Part shown: positions 11,700 to 22,306 of the stretch, one piece after another
Position numbering within the stretch: the stretch's first letter is position 1
Layout: each line of letters begins with the position of its first letter
DNA from: Isochrysis galbana
Taxonomy: Eukaryota > Haptophyta > Isochrysidales > Isochrysidaceae
NCBI GenBank assembly: GCA_018136815.1
Contig: CM030938.1
Coordinates: forward strand, 1,338,202-1,402,201
Length of the DNA: 64,000 bases
Reading direction: 5' to 3'
Made by a program: the position numbers and the translations under genes
The notes under the pieces: model-generated
Seen by the model: only the letters and a program-made list of their open reading frames with translations
What the model was told of the DNA's origin: nothing
Database searches by the model: none

Positions 11700-12398
11700 C
11701 CAGGGTAATGCGATGGGGGGGGGGGGGGGGGGAAGGCAGGGAGGGGGGGGAAGAAGCAGGCGAAGGGGACAGGGCGCACAGGGCCAGGACGGGGCAGCGA
11801 GGGCTGAGGGGAAATGGACGGCAACAGAGGGGGAGGCGAGGGCAGGAAGGCGAGAGGAGAGCCGCGATTGGAGATGTAGGGGTGATCGAGGCTCAGGCGC
11901 AGAGGATTCAAGAAGAAGGCGAAGGGTAGAGGAGAGAGAGAAGGCGCAGGGTGAGCTCTGGTGCTGCGAGACAGAGAGAAGGAGAGCGAGAGAGGGAGGG
12001 AGAGAGAGAGGGAGAGGGAGAGAGACGGAGAAGGGGGGGGGGGAGAGAGGGAGGGAGGGAGAAGGGGGGGGGGGGGGGGGAAGGGCGTGAGCTCGAGCGC
12101 AAGAGCAAGGTTGTGTGCGCGCAGAAGGCCGGTCTCCTCACCTCCCACCCAACCCTCCGCACCGCCGCAGGCCAGCAAGCAGAGAGCAGGCAGGGAGGAG
12201 GGGAGGAGGAGGACGGATACCTCTGAGGAGTGAGCGACCGGGGGGGCCCTCTCTCTCTCTGCCTCTGACCTCTCAGAGCGTTTGTTTCCCTCCTCGTACT
12301 CTGCTCCCCCTTTCACTTATACTTCTGTTTTTCCCGCTTTGACTTCTGCGTCAAGCCTGTATTCCGCGTGGCCCGAGGTCCCCTCCCCTCTCCCCTCT

Positions 12399-12444
<46 letters not shown>

Positions 12445-12560
12445 CTCTCTCTCTCTCTCTGCCTCTCTCTCTCTCTCTCTCTCTCTCTACCTCTCCCTCT
12501 CTCTCTCTCTTCTCTCTCCCTCTCTTCCCTCTCTCTCGCCTGCTTCGCCCCCGTTTTCTC
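11700..12560. repeat. Purine tract switching to CT microsatellite upstream of the PP2C/kinase gene
   Basis: From about 11713 to 12090 the plus strand is G/GA-rich, so the minus-strand gene starting at 11671 has a C/CT-rich leader. From about 12250 to 12545 the plus strand becomes CT-rich, with a near-pure (CT)n run at 12403-12530. Open frames here are low-complexity artefacts. This is probably promoter and 5' untranslated sequence. Confidence 0.7.
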
Positions 12561-12608
12561 TTCTCCGTCTCGTCTTCTTCCTCTCCCGCTCCTCTTCCAA
12601 GGCTGCAA

Positions 12609-12735
12609 AAATGAAATAGTCGGGGTTGAAAATACACCAAAGTAAAGCGGTAGAAACCCCGGAAAACACCTATCTAGCACATATTCGGTGCCCTTTGCCC
12701 TTTGGCCTTTGGCCTTTGGGCCCCAGACCCCCCTG
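12609..12735 (+). mobile_element. R-type end fragment of the TAGGG transposon family
   Basis: Sequence from about 12618 (CGGGGTTGAAAATACACC) through CGGTAGAAACCCCGGAAAAC and ATCTAGCACATATTCGGTGC to GGGCCCCAGACCCCC closely matches 5665-5790. The terminal 16-mer itself is missing and the fragment ends at 12735, next to LTR-like sequence. Confidence 0.6.
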
Positions 12736-12754
12736 ACGGATCCGAGGTTACCAC

Positions 12755-13290
12755 TGCCTCAGATGTCAGATGGAAACAGAGGGGACGGAAGGGAAGCGGC
12801 GAGAGGCGCGGCGGAAGTTGGGGGGTGGCCAATGACGGGCTGGACCACCTCCTCAGCAGAGGAAGGCGGGAGGACGGGCTTGGGCGAGGGCGAGCGCGAC
12901 GACGGAGCGGACATGGCTAGGCGGATCGGGATGGATAGGCTGAGGCTGAGGGATTGGTGGGGTTTGGGATTGAGGTAGTGTTAAGAACGAGGGACGAGAA
13001 CGGGAACGAGAACGAGAACGAGAGCGACGAACGAAGAACGACAGACGACAGACGATCCGAAGCCGATGGACCGACGAGATGACACTACACTCACGTCAAC
13101 ACTCTCCACACTAACGTATCCCTATCACGGAACGCACAGGAACCCGCTGACAGATCGAATAAGGAAGAGAATGCCGACAAGAGAGCGACGGGGCGACGGA
13201 CGATCCGACGGGGGCGACAGTTACGCACAGGAATAAGGAGGGAATCTTTCGAAAACAACGTCTTGTCGACGGTGAGGGCGGTGTCCACGA
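12755..13290. mobile_element. LTR-like relic related to the Ty3/gypsy element at 27210-35726
   Basis: The stretch from about 12820 (GATGACGGGCT-like, then CAGCAGAGGAAGGCGGG and CGGGCTTG.GCGAGGGCGAG) to about 13060 (runs of GAACGAGAGCGACGA and GACAGACGACAGACGAT) parallels the LTR sequence at 27190-27440. Divergence is considerable, so it is an older relative or a solo LTR. No internal region is visible beside it. Confidence 0.45.
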
Positions 13291-13850
13291 CGTAGCGCGT
13301 AGGGCCGCTCGCCGAGTATACAAGCGCGAGAAGGACCTCGAAGACGAGGCCACCAAGTCCCTCAAGCGATGGCTCACTCAGGCTCACGGTGGATTGGAAG
13401 CGCGAATTCCCGGAGAAGTTGCAAGGCAAGGACCAAGGACGACCCGACCTGTCTAGATGCCGTCGATGACCTCATGACTTTGGACGTTGGCATTTTATAC
13501 CGACGCATTGTGGAAGCGGACTTTGACCGATCGCTGTATCGCTGTATGGTTGGATTCCTCGGATGGCTGCAGCTTCGTGGGGGCAAATTGGAAATTGGAG
13601 CCCTCAACGCGGAGTCTTTCTGCGAACGTGCCTTGCGCGCTGCCGGCCACGTCTTAGACGAGGGCAACACGTTGCTAGACACAACGACGAACTCGAGAAA
13701 CTCGTCATTTTGCACATGAATCGGAGCTTCATGCAATTCATGCGTTCCAACCATGCAAATATTGTCCAAGATTCGCATCTGAACACGTTGGTTAGGCGTG
13801 GGCGTGTGGGCGTGAACAGGATGGTGCGATGGTGCGCTCGAGCGTGAGTG
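13291..13850 (+). pseudogene. Possible coding relic of unknown origin
   Basis: Several plus-strand segments read like protein sequence in different frames, for example a lysine/glutamate-rich stretch ending KSLKRWLTQAHGG (about 13320-13390), FLGWLQLRGGKLEIG (about 13550-13600) and LEKLVILHMNRSFMQFMRS (about 13690-13750). No single frame holds them together and I recognise no domain. It may be a decayed transposase or a decayed host gene. Confidence 0.25.
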
Positions 13851-13951
13851 AAGAGAAGTGTTGGAGGCGAGTCAGCGTGTGAGATTGTCCCGTGTCACAA
13901 GCACTCACTGAACATATCGGCATGTGAGTGTGTGTAAACATATTGAACGAG

Positions 13952-14008
13952 CATATTGTCCATATTGTCCATATTGTCCATATTGTCCACATTGTCCATA
14001 TTGTCCGT
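13952..14008 (+). repeat. Seven-copy 9-bp tandem repeat (TGTCCATAT)
   Basis: A 9-bp unit, TGTCCATAT with one variant, is repeated about seven times. It lies between the relic at 13291-13850 and the PH gene leader. No function is suggested. Confidence 0.8.
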
Positions 14009-14104
14009 GTAGACAGGCCTGTCCACGTTCACGTCCACCAACTCAACGCGATCGGGTGAACTTGGGCCGCCGTTCATGTTCTGTTTACTAATCACGGAAC
14101 ACTG

Positions 14105-14790
14105 GTGAGGAAAGGGGAGGGGAGAGAGGGGAGAGAGAGGGGGGGGGGCGGGGGGGCGGGGGCGCCGCGCCCGACGGCCGCGACGGTTCGGCGACGCGGG
14201 ACGGCGGACGGAACAGCGCGGCGGAAGAGGGGAGAGAGAGAGAGGCCGTTTCAAAGAAGGGACGGCCTCGCCTCCTCTCGCTCTCTCTCCTCGCTCGTGG
14301 CTGCTGCCAGAGGAGGAGGAGCCGTCGTCGGCGCGACACGCTCTGGATCAAGGTAAAGACGCTCTTCTCTTCTCCCACTCTCTGCGTCTCTCTTCTCTCT
14401 CTCCCTCTTCTCTCTCCCTCTCTCTCTCTCTCTCCCTCTCTCTCTCTCTCTTTAGAAGAGAGTCTTCACCGTCATCTTCTTCCTCTCTGTGGGCCACTCT
14501 CTCCCCTCCGCTTCACACTCTCCTCTGGAGGAATGAAATGGCGCGGGGGCCGCTCTCTCAGCCCTGCACAAAGCGCAAAGATATAAATCTGGAGAGGACA
14601 GAATTGTGCAGCATTGAGAGCAGAGAGAGAGAGAGAGCCCCCCCGCCCGTCATCCTCGCTGTGATCCGCGGCGCACAAGAGAGAGAGATCAAGAGACTCT
14701 CTCTGTCCCTCTTCTCTTCCCCTTCCCCCCTTCTCTCTCCTCTCTTCTTGTCCTCCCTCAGCCGCCTTTTTGGAGAGGAGAGAGCGAGGG
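14105..14790 (+). promoter_or_regulatory. Purine/pyrimidine-rich leader region of the PH-domain gene
   Basis: The region before the PH gene has a GA/G-rich part (14105-14160), a long CT-rich part (about 14360-14460) and further CT patches near 14700-14760. The CT is on the sense strand of the downstream gene, as for most genes in this window. Promoter function is inferred from position only. No TATA box is evident. Confidence 0.4.
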
Positions 14791-14900
14791 GAAACGGGGG
14801 AGAAGGGGAGGGGATGGAAAATCCGACCGCGGGGAGCACTGCATTTATTGAATAAAACGCCCCGGATTGGTCAAAGAAGACGCGCGGGCGGGGTGCGCAG

Positions 14901-16328
14901 ATGGTCCACGGCCACATCATCCCCCTCGTCATCCCAGCAGGAGAGGAAGGGCGGTACGGCTTCACGGTGGACTGGGGGAACGCTGTAACATGCGCAGGAG
15001 CGGCCGCCAAGCATGGCCTGCGCGAGTGGGACAAGATCGTCTCGTACAATGGGCTCCATTTGGGAGATCGAAGGCTGGCGGAGGTCATCGCCTCGTCTTG
15101 CTCTCCCTCTCTCCCCTCCTCTCTCTCCTCCTCGCGCTCACCCTCGCTCGCATCACCTCTCTCGTCGTCGCTTTCCTTTTCTCTTTCCTCATCGCTCGCA
15201 GCTCCCGCCAAAATGGCGAGAGAGGTCAAGAGGGCAGTCAGCTTTGGGAAGGAGAAGAGGCAGGCGGGCGCAGGTCTGCCGGAAAGACGGGCCTTCAGCT
15301 TCAGCCCGCGGTCCAGAACGGAGGGGCCCGAGCATCCGCGCGTTGTTTGCTGCCGCTTACTTGTACTGCGCCTCGTTCGCACCGCCGAAGACATCACACC
15401 TGACGTCTCGCCCGCGTCGACGCCGCGGCACATGCTTTCACGGGGGCTGAGCTTCCGCAGGGCGTTTGCACCCGCCTCCTCACCGAGAGGACCGATCTCG
15501 CCGCGCGCATCGCCCGCAACCGCGGGCATGAGAGAGCGCCGGATCTCGGGAAAGCGCGCCAGCCGGTTGCGCATCCGCGAGCAGTGGCTGCTCAAGCGCA
15601 TCGGTGGCAACCACGAGGCCAAGTGGCAGCCGCGCAAGGTTTGCCTCACTGGCACAGCCATTGTCTACGGCCAGGTCGGCAAGGACGCGCGTGATGTGAT
15701 CGAGATGAAGGACGTGCTCGGCGTAGAGGTTCGCCGGCCGGACGCACTCGTTTTCTCGGTGCGCACAAGAAGCGAAACGCACACCTTCCGCGCCGCCAAC
15801 CAGGCGCAGTTTATCTACTGGGTCTCGGAGCTCATGTTGCTAACGGGCACATACCGGACAGGCGCCCTCGCCGACGGGCTCGAACTCGACGAGGAGAGCA
15901 GCGGGAGGCCCAGTGGCGACCAGCGCGCCTTCGCTGTCTCGCGCGCCTCCGCTTCAGGTCGATCGTCGCGCTACAGCACGGCCGGACGTCTCTCCAAGGC
16001 CGACCTAGGCGTGCTTGAGGCGTACGCCGCCTCAGCTTTGCAGATGGCGATGCCGCTTCTTGAGTCTGACTTCACGGACTACGACGACGAGGCCTCTGAG
16101 TTTTCCGAATTCGACTTCGAAGACTACGACGGCCTAGACGACGAGGTTCCGTTCGAAGAGGATATTCAGAAGGGGGCCACCGAGGACTCCGCTGTCCGGC
16201 GCCAACTCCGCTTCGAGTCCATCCCAGAGGAGGAGGCGCGCCACAGCGGGTGCGATGGCCATGCGTGCTTCATTGATGACGATATTTTTGATGAGATTGA
16301 TCAGGCGGTGAACATCGCGTCACTATAG
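14901..16328 (+). CDS. PDZ-like and PH domain protein
   Basis: Single open frame of 475 residues. Residues about 1-65 resemble a PDZ-type fold (PLVIPAGEEGRYGFTVDWG, then GAAAKHGLREWDKIVSYNG), which usually binds C-terminal peptides. Residues about 225-315 form a pleckstrin-homology domain (EQWLLKR, KWQPRKVCLTG, FSVRTRSETHTFRA, FIYWVSELMLL), a phosphoinositide- or protein-binding module of peripheral membrane proteins. A Ser/Pro-rich linker (about 66-100) comes from CT-rich DNA and might be partly intronic, although the frame stays open. The C-terminus is strongly acidic with Asp/Glu/Phe clusters (about 390-475). I do not recognise a named orthologue. The start ATG follows immediately after a GC-rich leader, and an upstream exon is possible. 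Confidence 0.75.
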   Translation: MVHGHIIPLVIPAGEEGRYGFTVDWGNAVTCAGAAAKHGLREWDKIVSYNGLHLGDRRLAEVIASSCSPSLPSSLSSSRSPSLASPLSSSLSFSLSSSLAAPAKMAREVKRAVSFGKEKRQAGAGLPERRAFSFSPRSRTEGPEHPRVVCCRLLVLRLVRTAEDITPDVSPASTPRHMLSRGLSFRRAFAPASSPRGPISPRASPATAGMRERRISGKRASRLRIREQWLLKRIGGNHEAKWQPRKVCLTGTAIVYGQVGKDARDVIEMKDVLGVEVRRPDALVFSVRTRSETHTFRAANQAQFIYWVSELMLLTGTYRTGALADGLELDEESSGRPSGDQRAFAVSRASASGRSSRYSTAGRLSKADLGVLEAYAASALQMAMPLLESDFTDYDDEASEFSEFDFEDYDGLDDEVPFEEDIQKGATEDSAVRRQLRFESIPEEEARHSGCDGHACFIDDDIFDEIDQAVNIASL

Positions 16329-17372
16329 TGAGCAGCGAACGCGCTGTATAGGAGTCTCGGCTCATCAGAGTGGCGTTTGGCCGAGCGAGAGGGGCGAGTT
16401 CCCCATAAGCCCCTGGCACGGCTCCTCACTACACCCTCCCCAACTCAACTACGTGATTACCGTCAGTATCCCGCTGCTGCACGTGCGCGATGCAAGGCTT
16501 TCATCACATCACCTCGCGTGTTGCGTGCGTGAAATGTTTCTCCGCAGGCTACCTGCAGACGGAACGTCCATTGTTGTTTATTAGTATCGGCTTTAGCTGC
16601 ACTTGTGCTTGGCGATGTCGATGTGAGATGTGAGCCTTCCTAGCCTTCTTCTGCAACACCGCGATACGTGCTCGACCCGGGAGCTTTTCGGGTAGTTGGG
16701 GGCGGGACCACCGGGACTCAACGGTACGGCCATGAAAAGGCTGCGGGCAGCAACAAGTGCGCGGTACGCGTGCGTGACTGAGAGCTAGGGTAGCAAAGAG
16801 ACTAAAACCTCAGGTTGAGGTTCGGGGTATTTCGTATTTCTCCGCCCCCCTTCCCATGAGATTCCGAGAGTCATCTATTTTCCCATGTGAGATGTCAATT
16901 GTCAACTGCATAGACCTCCTGAATCTCCGCCCGCTGGAAGCTCTCGGTCGCGGTCTTGGTTACCGCGGACCGCGACCCGCGGTTGCTCATGTTAGTATAA
17001 GGTTAGTACTGAGGACGGAGGGGGGTCTAAGAAACTCTTTTCTGGCCAGAGGTCGTGCGTGCACACCACCTAGTGTTCAGGTCGTTTGCCTTCATTAGGC
17101 CCTGGCCAAAATGTCCGGACAGTCAACAAGACATTTGGGGCTGTTTTGTCAAAAGGACATGTCCCGAAATGTCCCGGGACATTTGGGTGCCCCCTGGGGG
17201 TGGCGCGCGCGAAAAATGCGCGCGGGAACTGTTTTACCATTACATCGTCAATATCAGTACACTGGGCGGGAAAGCGGGAGTCCTGATAGGTCGACCGGCT
17301 GTTTATGTGATAAACAAAAGCTCGTTTACGTAATTCACGAGCCACGAGCCTTGGCCTCGGTCGCAATACCCG
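16329..17372. other. Intergenic, with a perfect 18-bp palindrome
   Basis: The left part is the 3' flank of the PH gene. I see no gene. AAATGTCCCGGGACATTT at 17167-17184 is a perfect palindrome set among further GACATGTCC/GGACATTTGG repeats (17115-17190). The remainder is unremarkable. Confidence 0.45.
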
Positions 17373-17426
17373 GTGACTGCTCTGGCGCGCTGGCGCCAGC
17401 AGCGCGCATGGAGAGAGGTGAGGAGG

Positions 17427-17429
<3 letters not shown>

Positions 17430-17465
<36 letters not shown>
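17430..17465 (+). repeat. 36-nt poly-C tract
   Basis: An uninterrupted C run on the plus strand about 55 bp upstream of a possible splice acceptor (CGCAG at 17520) of the candidate gene at 17520-17895. The strand preference matches other C tracts next to gene starts in this window. Confidence 0.8.
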
Positions 17466-17466
<1 letters not shown>

Positions 17467-17519
17467 CACCTTGTGGGCGCCGCGCGCGAGCTCCACTTAC
17501 TCGTCCTCCTTCCACGCGC

Positions 17520-17669
17520 AGGTCCGAGCTCGCGCGTGCGCTCGCGGCGCGCAGCCTCGCACAGCGTCACAACGACAACTCGGGCGACTCGGAGGGCAAG
17601 CGAGAAGCCTCCGAGCTGCCCAAGCAGGTCGTCCTCGACGGCGACGGCGACGGCGGCGGCGGCGGCGAC

Positions 17670-17706
<37 letters not shown>

Positions 17707-17895
17707 ACGACGACAGCTGCGACGACGACGATGACGACGAGGGGGAGGAGAAAGCCTTGGACCTGCACTTGGGCATGGCTGTCGAGTACAAGAACATGGG
17801 CATCCGCAGGATCGTCGAGCTCGGCAAGGGTACCCTCTACGGCGACAACAAGGTGAAGGTCATGTTTGAGAACCATACCAACGGCAACAACAACC
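17520..17895 (+). CDS. Candidate acidic protein with poly-Gly and poly-Asp runs (partial)
   Basis: An open plus-strand frame reads SELARALAARSLAQRHND, then a Gly/Asp repeat tract from GGC/GAC triplets (17640-17745), then a more complex stretch with GMAVEYKNMGIRRIVELG and GTLYGDNKVKVMFENHTNG. It may begin at an acceptor near 17520. At about 17896 it runs into a retroelement integrase fragment, so any original 3' part has been displaced. No domain is recognised. The complex part looks like real protein, but this could be a gene remnant. Confidence 0.35.
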
Positions 17896-18200
17896 TCCAG
17901 GTCCCGGCCTGTCGACCGACGTGGTCACCCACGCACGGGAATGCCACAAGTGCACCCTGGGTAAACCTCTACCGAAACCGCTAGCGGCCCCCTCCGGCAC
18001 CACGGTTGGCGCATACCCCTTTGATGTGGTCTATTGCGACATCCTATCTATGGCCAAGACGCACGACTTCGTCGCCGGCGTCAGGGGCTACGATAAGCTC
18101 ATCGTTTTCGTCGACTCTCTGTCCCGTTGGATCGAGGCTGAGCCGTGTAACGGCGATCCGACCTCGGAGCAAGCAACCACCTACGATTCCTTCACGGCCG
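17896..18200 (+). mobile_element. Ty3/gypsy integrase fragment (fossil)
   Basis: The plus strand encodes a stretch clearly homologous to the integrase zinc-finger and early core region of the element at 27210-35726: CHKCTLGKPL, VGAYPFDVVYCDILSM, DKLIVFVDSLSRWIEA. It is a short fragment of a related but not identical element, with no LTR nearby. Broken fossil of moderate age. Confidence 0.85.
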
Positions 18201-18382
18201 CGTCAGCTGCCGGCTCGATCGAACGGCCCTCTGCCCACGAGTCAGTAGTCATCGCGTGTTCGACAGCGTCTCCAACACTTGCAGCTGAAGGGAAGAGGGG
18301 AGGGAGTGTTTGCGTGTGCGGTGTGCGATGTGTGATTGAAGGCCCTGCACGACTCCGCGCGATGTTGAGCCTAACTTCGCCC

Positions 18383-18748
18383 CTAACTCGGGGGTTGACC
18401 GCGCGCAAACAAACATAAACACGAGGACCCATCAAGCGGAAGACGTCTTGTGTTTCGTTTGTGCCTCCGTTTCAATATCGCCTCCGCATCGAAAGTCAGT
18501 TTCATTTTCTCCGTCTTGAAAAAGCGAAAATACTTTGTCTTCCACAGTACCAAGAGGAGAAGAATAAACAGCGCGAAGACCACCCCGACCGCGATCCAGA
18601 TCCTCGTGGGGCCATCCCTCGACGCGATGACTGCTGCGTATGAAGCACTAACGAGAAACCAGAAGGTGATGCCACCCAAGAGACTCATCAAGGGGACGAC
18701 GTCGTAGGGACCATCGTCGAATAAGCTATGACGGGCGTAGACCCACAT
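18383..18748 (-). CDS. Small two-helix membrane protein, paralogue A
   Basis: An open frame of 121 residues with two predicted membrane segments, about residues 19-43 (LMSLLGGITFWFLVSASYAA) and 49-70 (IWIAVGVVFALFILLLLVLW). A basic cytosolic-type tail follows: KTKYFRFFKTEKMKLTFDAE, then ILKRRHKRN. The second helix and tail resemble the divergently transcribed gene at 18970-19200 (pattern LLW-K-K-x-x-R-x-x-KT-x-KM-x-LT-x-x-A), so the two are paralogues. About 220 bp separate the two starts and may hold a shared promoter. No family or function is recognised. The distal C-terminus is less certain. Confidence 0.55.
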   Translation of the reverse strand: MWVYARHSLFDDGPYDVVPLMSLLGGITFWFLVSASYAAVIASRDGPTRIWIAVGVVFALFILLLLVLWKTKYFRFFKTEKMKLTFDAEAILKRRHKRNTRRLPLDGSSCLCLFARGQPPS

Positions 18749-18969
18749 CTTACGGTGTGCAAAGTATTTTTTTTTTGAGATTGTGTCATTGACGGGGGCG
18801 CCCTCGCCTCCCTCCTAGTTTGCGCCTCAACTTGGCCCCTAACTCGGACACGCTTCCCCGAGCGTGAATAACTTTTTTCTTGCATAACAACAAGGGAACG
18901 TCATGTTGGTATACATATACTATAAGCGTGGTGAATATGAGGTGGAGGAACTAAAGACTAAAGAAATTA

Positions 18970-19200
18970 ATAGCTCCCATTATTGCCTGGTCCTTATTCA
19001 TTATCGTGGGATCAGCCATACTTGCAGCCGGGGCGATGGGTGTTGAAGGAATCGGAGTTGGAGCTGGAGTGGGAGTCGCACTGACCCTGCTGCTTTTCTT
19101 TCTATTGTGGAAATTTAAAGTGTGGCGCCTTTCCAAAACAGACAAGATGCTGCTCACCGACGAAGCGAAGGCAATGTTGGCCGCGTGCAAAAAGAAATGA
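18970..19200 (+). CDS. Small two-helix membrane protein, paralogue B (5' end unresolved)
   Basis: The open frame encodes helix 1 (APIIAWSLFIIVGSAILAAG), helix 2 (VGVALTLLLFFLLWKFKVW) and the basic tail RLSKTDKMLLTDEAKAML ending in KKK. There is no suitable upstream ATG in frame. A TAG at about 18970-18972 could be a splice acceptor, so a short 5' exon with the start codon is likely. The tail matches paralogue A at 18383-18748. A partial tandem copy of its second helix and tail follows at 19209-19300. Confidence 0.5.
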   Translation: MAPIIAWSLFIIVGSAILAAGAMGVEGIGVGAGVGVALTLLLFFLLWKFKVWRLSKTDKMLLTDEAKAMLAACKKK

Positions 19201-19208
19201 ACATGAAC

Positions 19209-19300
19209 ACTGCTTTTCTTTCTATTGTGGAAATTTAAGGTGTGGCGCCTTTCTGCTGCTCACCGACGAAGCGAAGGCAACGTTTGCCGCGCGCATGAAC
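19209..19300 (+). pseudogene. Partial tandem duplicate of paralogue B
   Basis: CTGCTTTTCTTTCTATTGTG and the following ~80 bases repeat 19089-19185 almost exactly, with about 17 bp lost in the middle (the segment encoding SKTDKM). The duplicate has no helix 1 and no start. It is either a local duplication remnant or an alternative 3' exon. Confidence 0.6.
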
Positions 19301-19737
19301 AACTCGAGGTTCCCTTTTTGTCACACCCACCACGTGGTTCCCTTTTTTGTTACACCTTGAACGATCATCCCGCCTTTGTTGAAGAATGCAACCATGCCCG
19401 CTGCCCGAGTTGAAGAATGCAACCACGTGGGCGTCAGACTGCCGACGTCCGCCCTTGCACGCCCACAGCCAGCACACCGGGCGGATGGCGACGTCTGAAG
19501 AAAGACTTCACACGGTTTCAACGCCGTTTGCTGCAAAGCAAAAGGCAAGCGATTCCCCACGAGACTCCAGGACGCATTTCGCCCTAGTCACCATCACTCC
19601 ACCCGCAAGCGTGTGAATGAGCTGCAGCATGCGTGTGAGCATACATGTGCGCAAAGATTGTATTACGCATTTTGTGTTTGTGTTGCGATCAGTTGTAGCC
19701 ATGGCTACACTACATTGTACACGCACGGGGACGGGCA
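19301..19737. other. Intergenic
   Basis: A short segment near 19306-19332 (CGAGGTTCCCTTTTTGTCAC) is shared in inverted orientation with 62103-62130. Two copies of GTTGAAGAATGCAACCA lie near 19378 and 19410. The right part should include the 3' flank of the Myb/SANT-like gene. No gene is seen. Confidence 0.35.
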
Positions 19738-21226
19738 TCATTTGTCAGACTGGCTCAGCTGGCTTTTCATTGATGCAGCAATGCTTTCCATCGCTGTGGC
19801 AACACGCTCCACAGCATTCTTGGAGTCAACAAGCTGCTTGGACAGTGTCTCCATGAGCTGCAAATGTTGATTCTCAGATTCTGAAAACGACTTGGCATAC
19901 TGATCCATCATGCGCTGCGCTGTCGATAGACGTTTCTTTGGACGATACTTCACTGATGAGGAACCTCCCATGTTGAAGGCGCGGGGAGGTTTATTTTGGC
20001 TGTTGCGCTCCACCTCACTCACACACATGCCTGTGCCCTCTGACTCTGCCGAATTCATATTGCTTAGTTCAGTCTCCCCTTGTTCCTCTTGCACGGATGT
20101 CGAAGATGATTCTTCTCCCGCCTCACTGCTCACGCTAGCGTGCACTTCAAGGGATTCCTGATTTGCCGGGAAGGATGCTTGGCTGCAATGCAAGCTCGTG
20201 TCAGTTGAGAGACCTTGCTCATATTGCAGGTCATCGATGAGTAATCCCACATCATTATCCTCACCAAACTTCCAAGCACTACCACCATCGATGAAGTGCA
20301 CTGGTGCGTGAGCCGGCCGGTGATGCTGACGATACTTGACGAAAATGAGTGTTGTTGGGCGCTTTGGAATTTTAGTCTCTATATCGACACGTGGTGCACC
20401 TGATTTGACATACCGGGCCACTTCATGCAAGTACCACTTGAAGGCTTTAGCCTCTTGGCTGTACCTGCGCGCACATGGGAGGGGGGGTGCATGCACATGC
20501 TCTCATCATTGTGTCGAGAGCACTAATGCGACATACATGTCCGTGCGTGCAACATGCATGCACAAGAGACCCAGGACATTGCAAGCAAGGGGTCGTGTGG
20601 GTGTGAACTTACTTTGCTTTTAATGATTCGACGCTGCGAGCATCACACCGAGGAAGCTCACCGCTGTCGACCTTGGCCTTGAAGTCCGAGTAAATGTGTG
20701 CCCACACTAGATCGGACTTGTTGGACAAGTCGTCGAATCGCGTCTGGTAGTCGAACTTGAGATGCACGAGGGCAACCACACCCGCCTCACTCATGGCACG
20801 CGCATTCTCCACCTTCAACTTCTTTGCCGCCTCCCTTTGTGCCTTGGCCGCCTCCGCAGCCGCCGCCTCTGCCTTGAGGTTGTTGATGCGCTCGTCGAGC
20901 TGACGCGCTGCCGCCAGATGGTTCGCCTTGCGCTTGTGCAGCGAGGCCTTCTTGCGCTCCTCCTTTTTGCTGCAGCCGCTCGCGGGCAGTTCATCCATCT
21001 CCTCCGACAACTTCTTCACAATCTCCTTCTCCTTCTTCAGGTCTGCCATGGCCTTGTCGATCGATGATCGCCGAGCACGGCGCGCAGAATCCTGCGCCTC
21101 TCGTCCGCTTGGCTCGACCAGTGACGAATCGTTGCTCGGGCGCGCGGAGCCATCGCACCAGGGCGAACTGAGTGCCGCCAAGCCTGGCGCCTCCCTCACA
21201 TCTGAGTCCAGGTCCTCACAGTCCAT
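19738..21226 (-). CDS. Myb/SANT-like DNA-binding domain protein with coiled coil
   Basis: Two exons, 21226-20613 and 20464-19738, are separated by a GT-AG intron of 148 bp and give 446 residues in consistent phase. Residues about 55-145 are a Lys/Glu/Ala-rich coiled coil. Residues about 160-235 resemble the tri-helical Myb/SANT-like domain found in trihelix-type and transposon-associated regulators: LVWAHIYSDFKAKVDSG, RSVESLKAKYSQEAKAF, WYLHEVARYVKSG. The intron falls inside this domain. The C-terminal half is Ser/Glu-rich and ends in a helical segment (LSTAQRMMDQYAKSF, LMETLSKQLVDSKNAVE) suited to dimerisation. The role is probably nuclear. No transposase is adjacent, so it may be a host regulator or a domesticated transposon partner. 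Confidence 0.65.
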
Positions 21227-21689
21227 GGGGAATGGGGAATCTCAGTGGCGTCAGTCGCAGCCGGTAGCGACCGGCCAGATTTTCCACAGCGCGAGCGGCA
21301 ATTTTCTCGCCAACGAGAGGAGGTTTACCACCCTAGAGTGAGTAAACTTGCCCTGCCAGATTTTATACAAAAATCGCGCGTTTCGCGAATTTTTACTGAA
21401 TTTTCTGACTGTTGGCAAGGGGGGTGAGATCCGCCACACACTTGAGAGAGAGAGATTTCTTCCCGGCAAGTTTCGTCGCCGTTGGGCCGCGCGGGCCATA
21501 ATTGTTGCAACCCTTGGTTGAAGTCTCTACTCCTATACACAGCGTAGAAGTAAGTAGAATCAGTCCACACTCCGTAGGAAGTACGTCCCCACAGAGAAGA
21601 ACTATTGTACTATGGAAGTGAAAGTAATCTGGCAGAGAGGATGATGTAGATAATATGACGACACGCGCGGCGCCGCGGCACGCGCAACT

Positions 21690-22058
<369 letters not shown>

Positions 22059-22306
22059 TCTCTCCTTAACTCCTTGATGACGGGACAGATTAAGAGTACG
22101 TTAGATACTCGTGGGTGGTAGAGAGAAGGAGGGAGTGGAGCGCCGCGGGGGGGGGGGGGGCTCTCTCCTTGTGGTCCAATGCAGCGAGAATTATCTCTCC
22201 ACGGGATGGAATCCGCTTAAACATGTCATGTCCGCCCCGCCCCCCCCTCCTTTGCCTGACTCATTTTATTGCGACAGAAGCTCCAGGGCTCGAACCTCGA
22301 GCCCCC

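Noticed and set aside
13563-13847. Plus-strand frame of 94 codons in the 13.3-13.9 kb region
   Set aside because: Codon context is weak and the protein-like pieces lie in several frames, so it is reported only as a possible relic.
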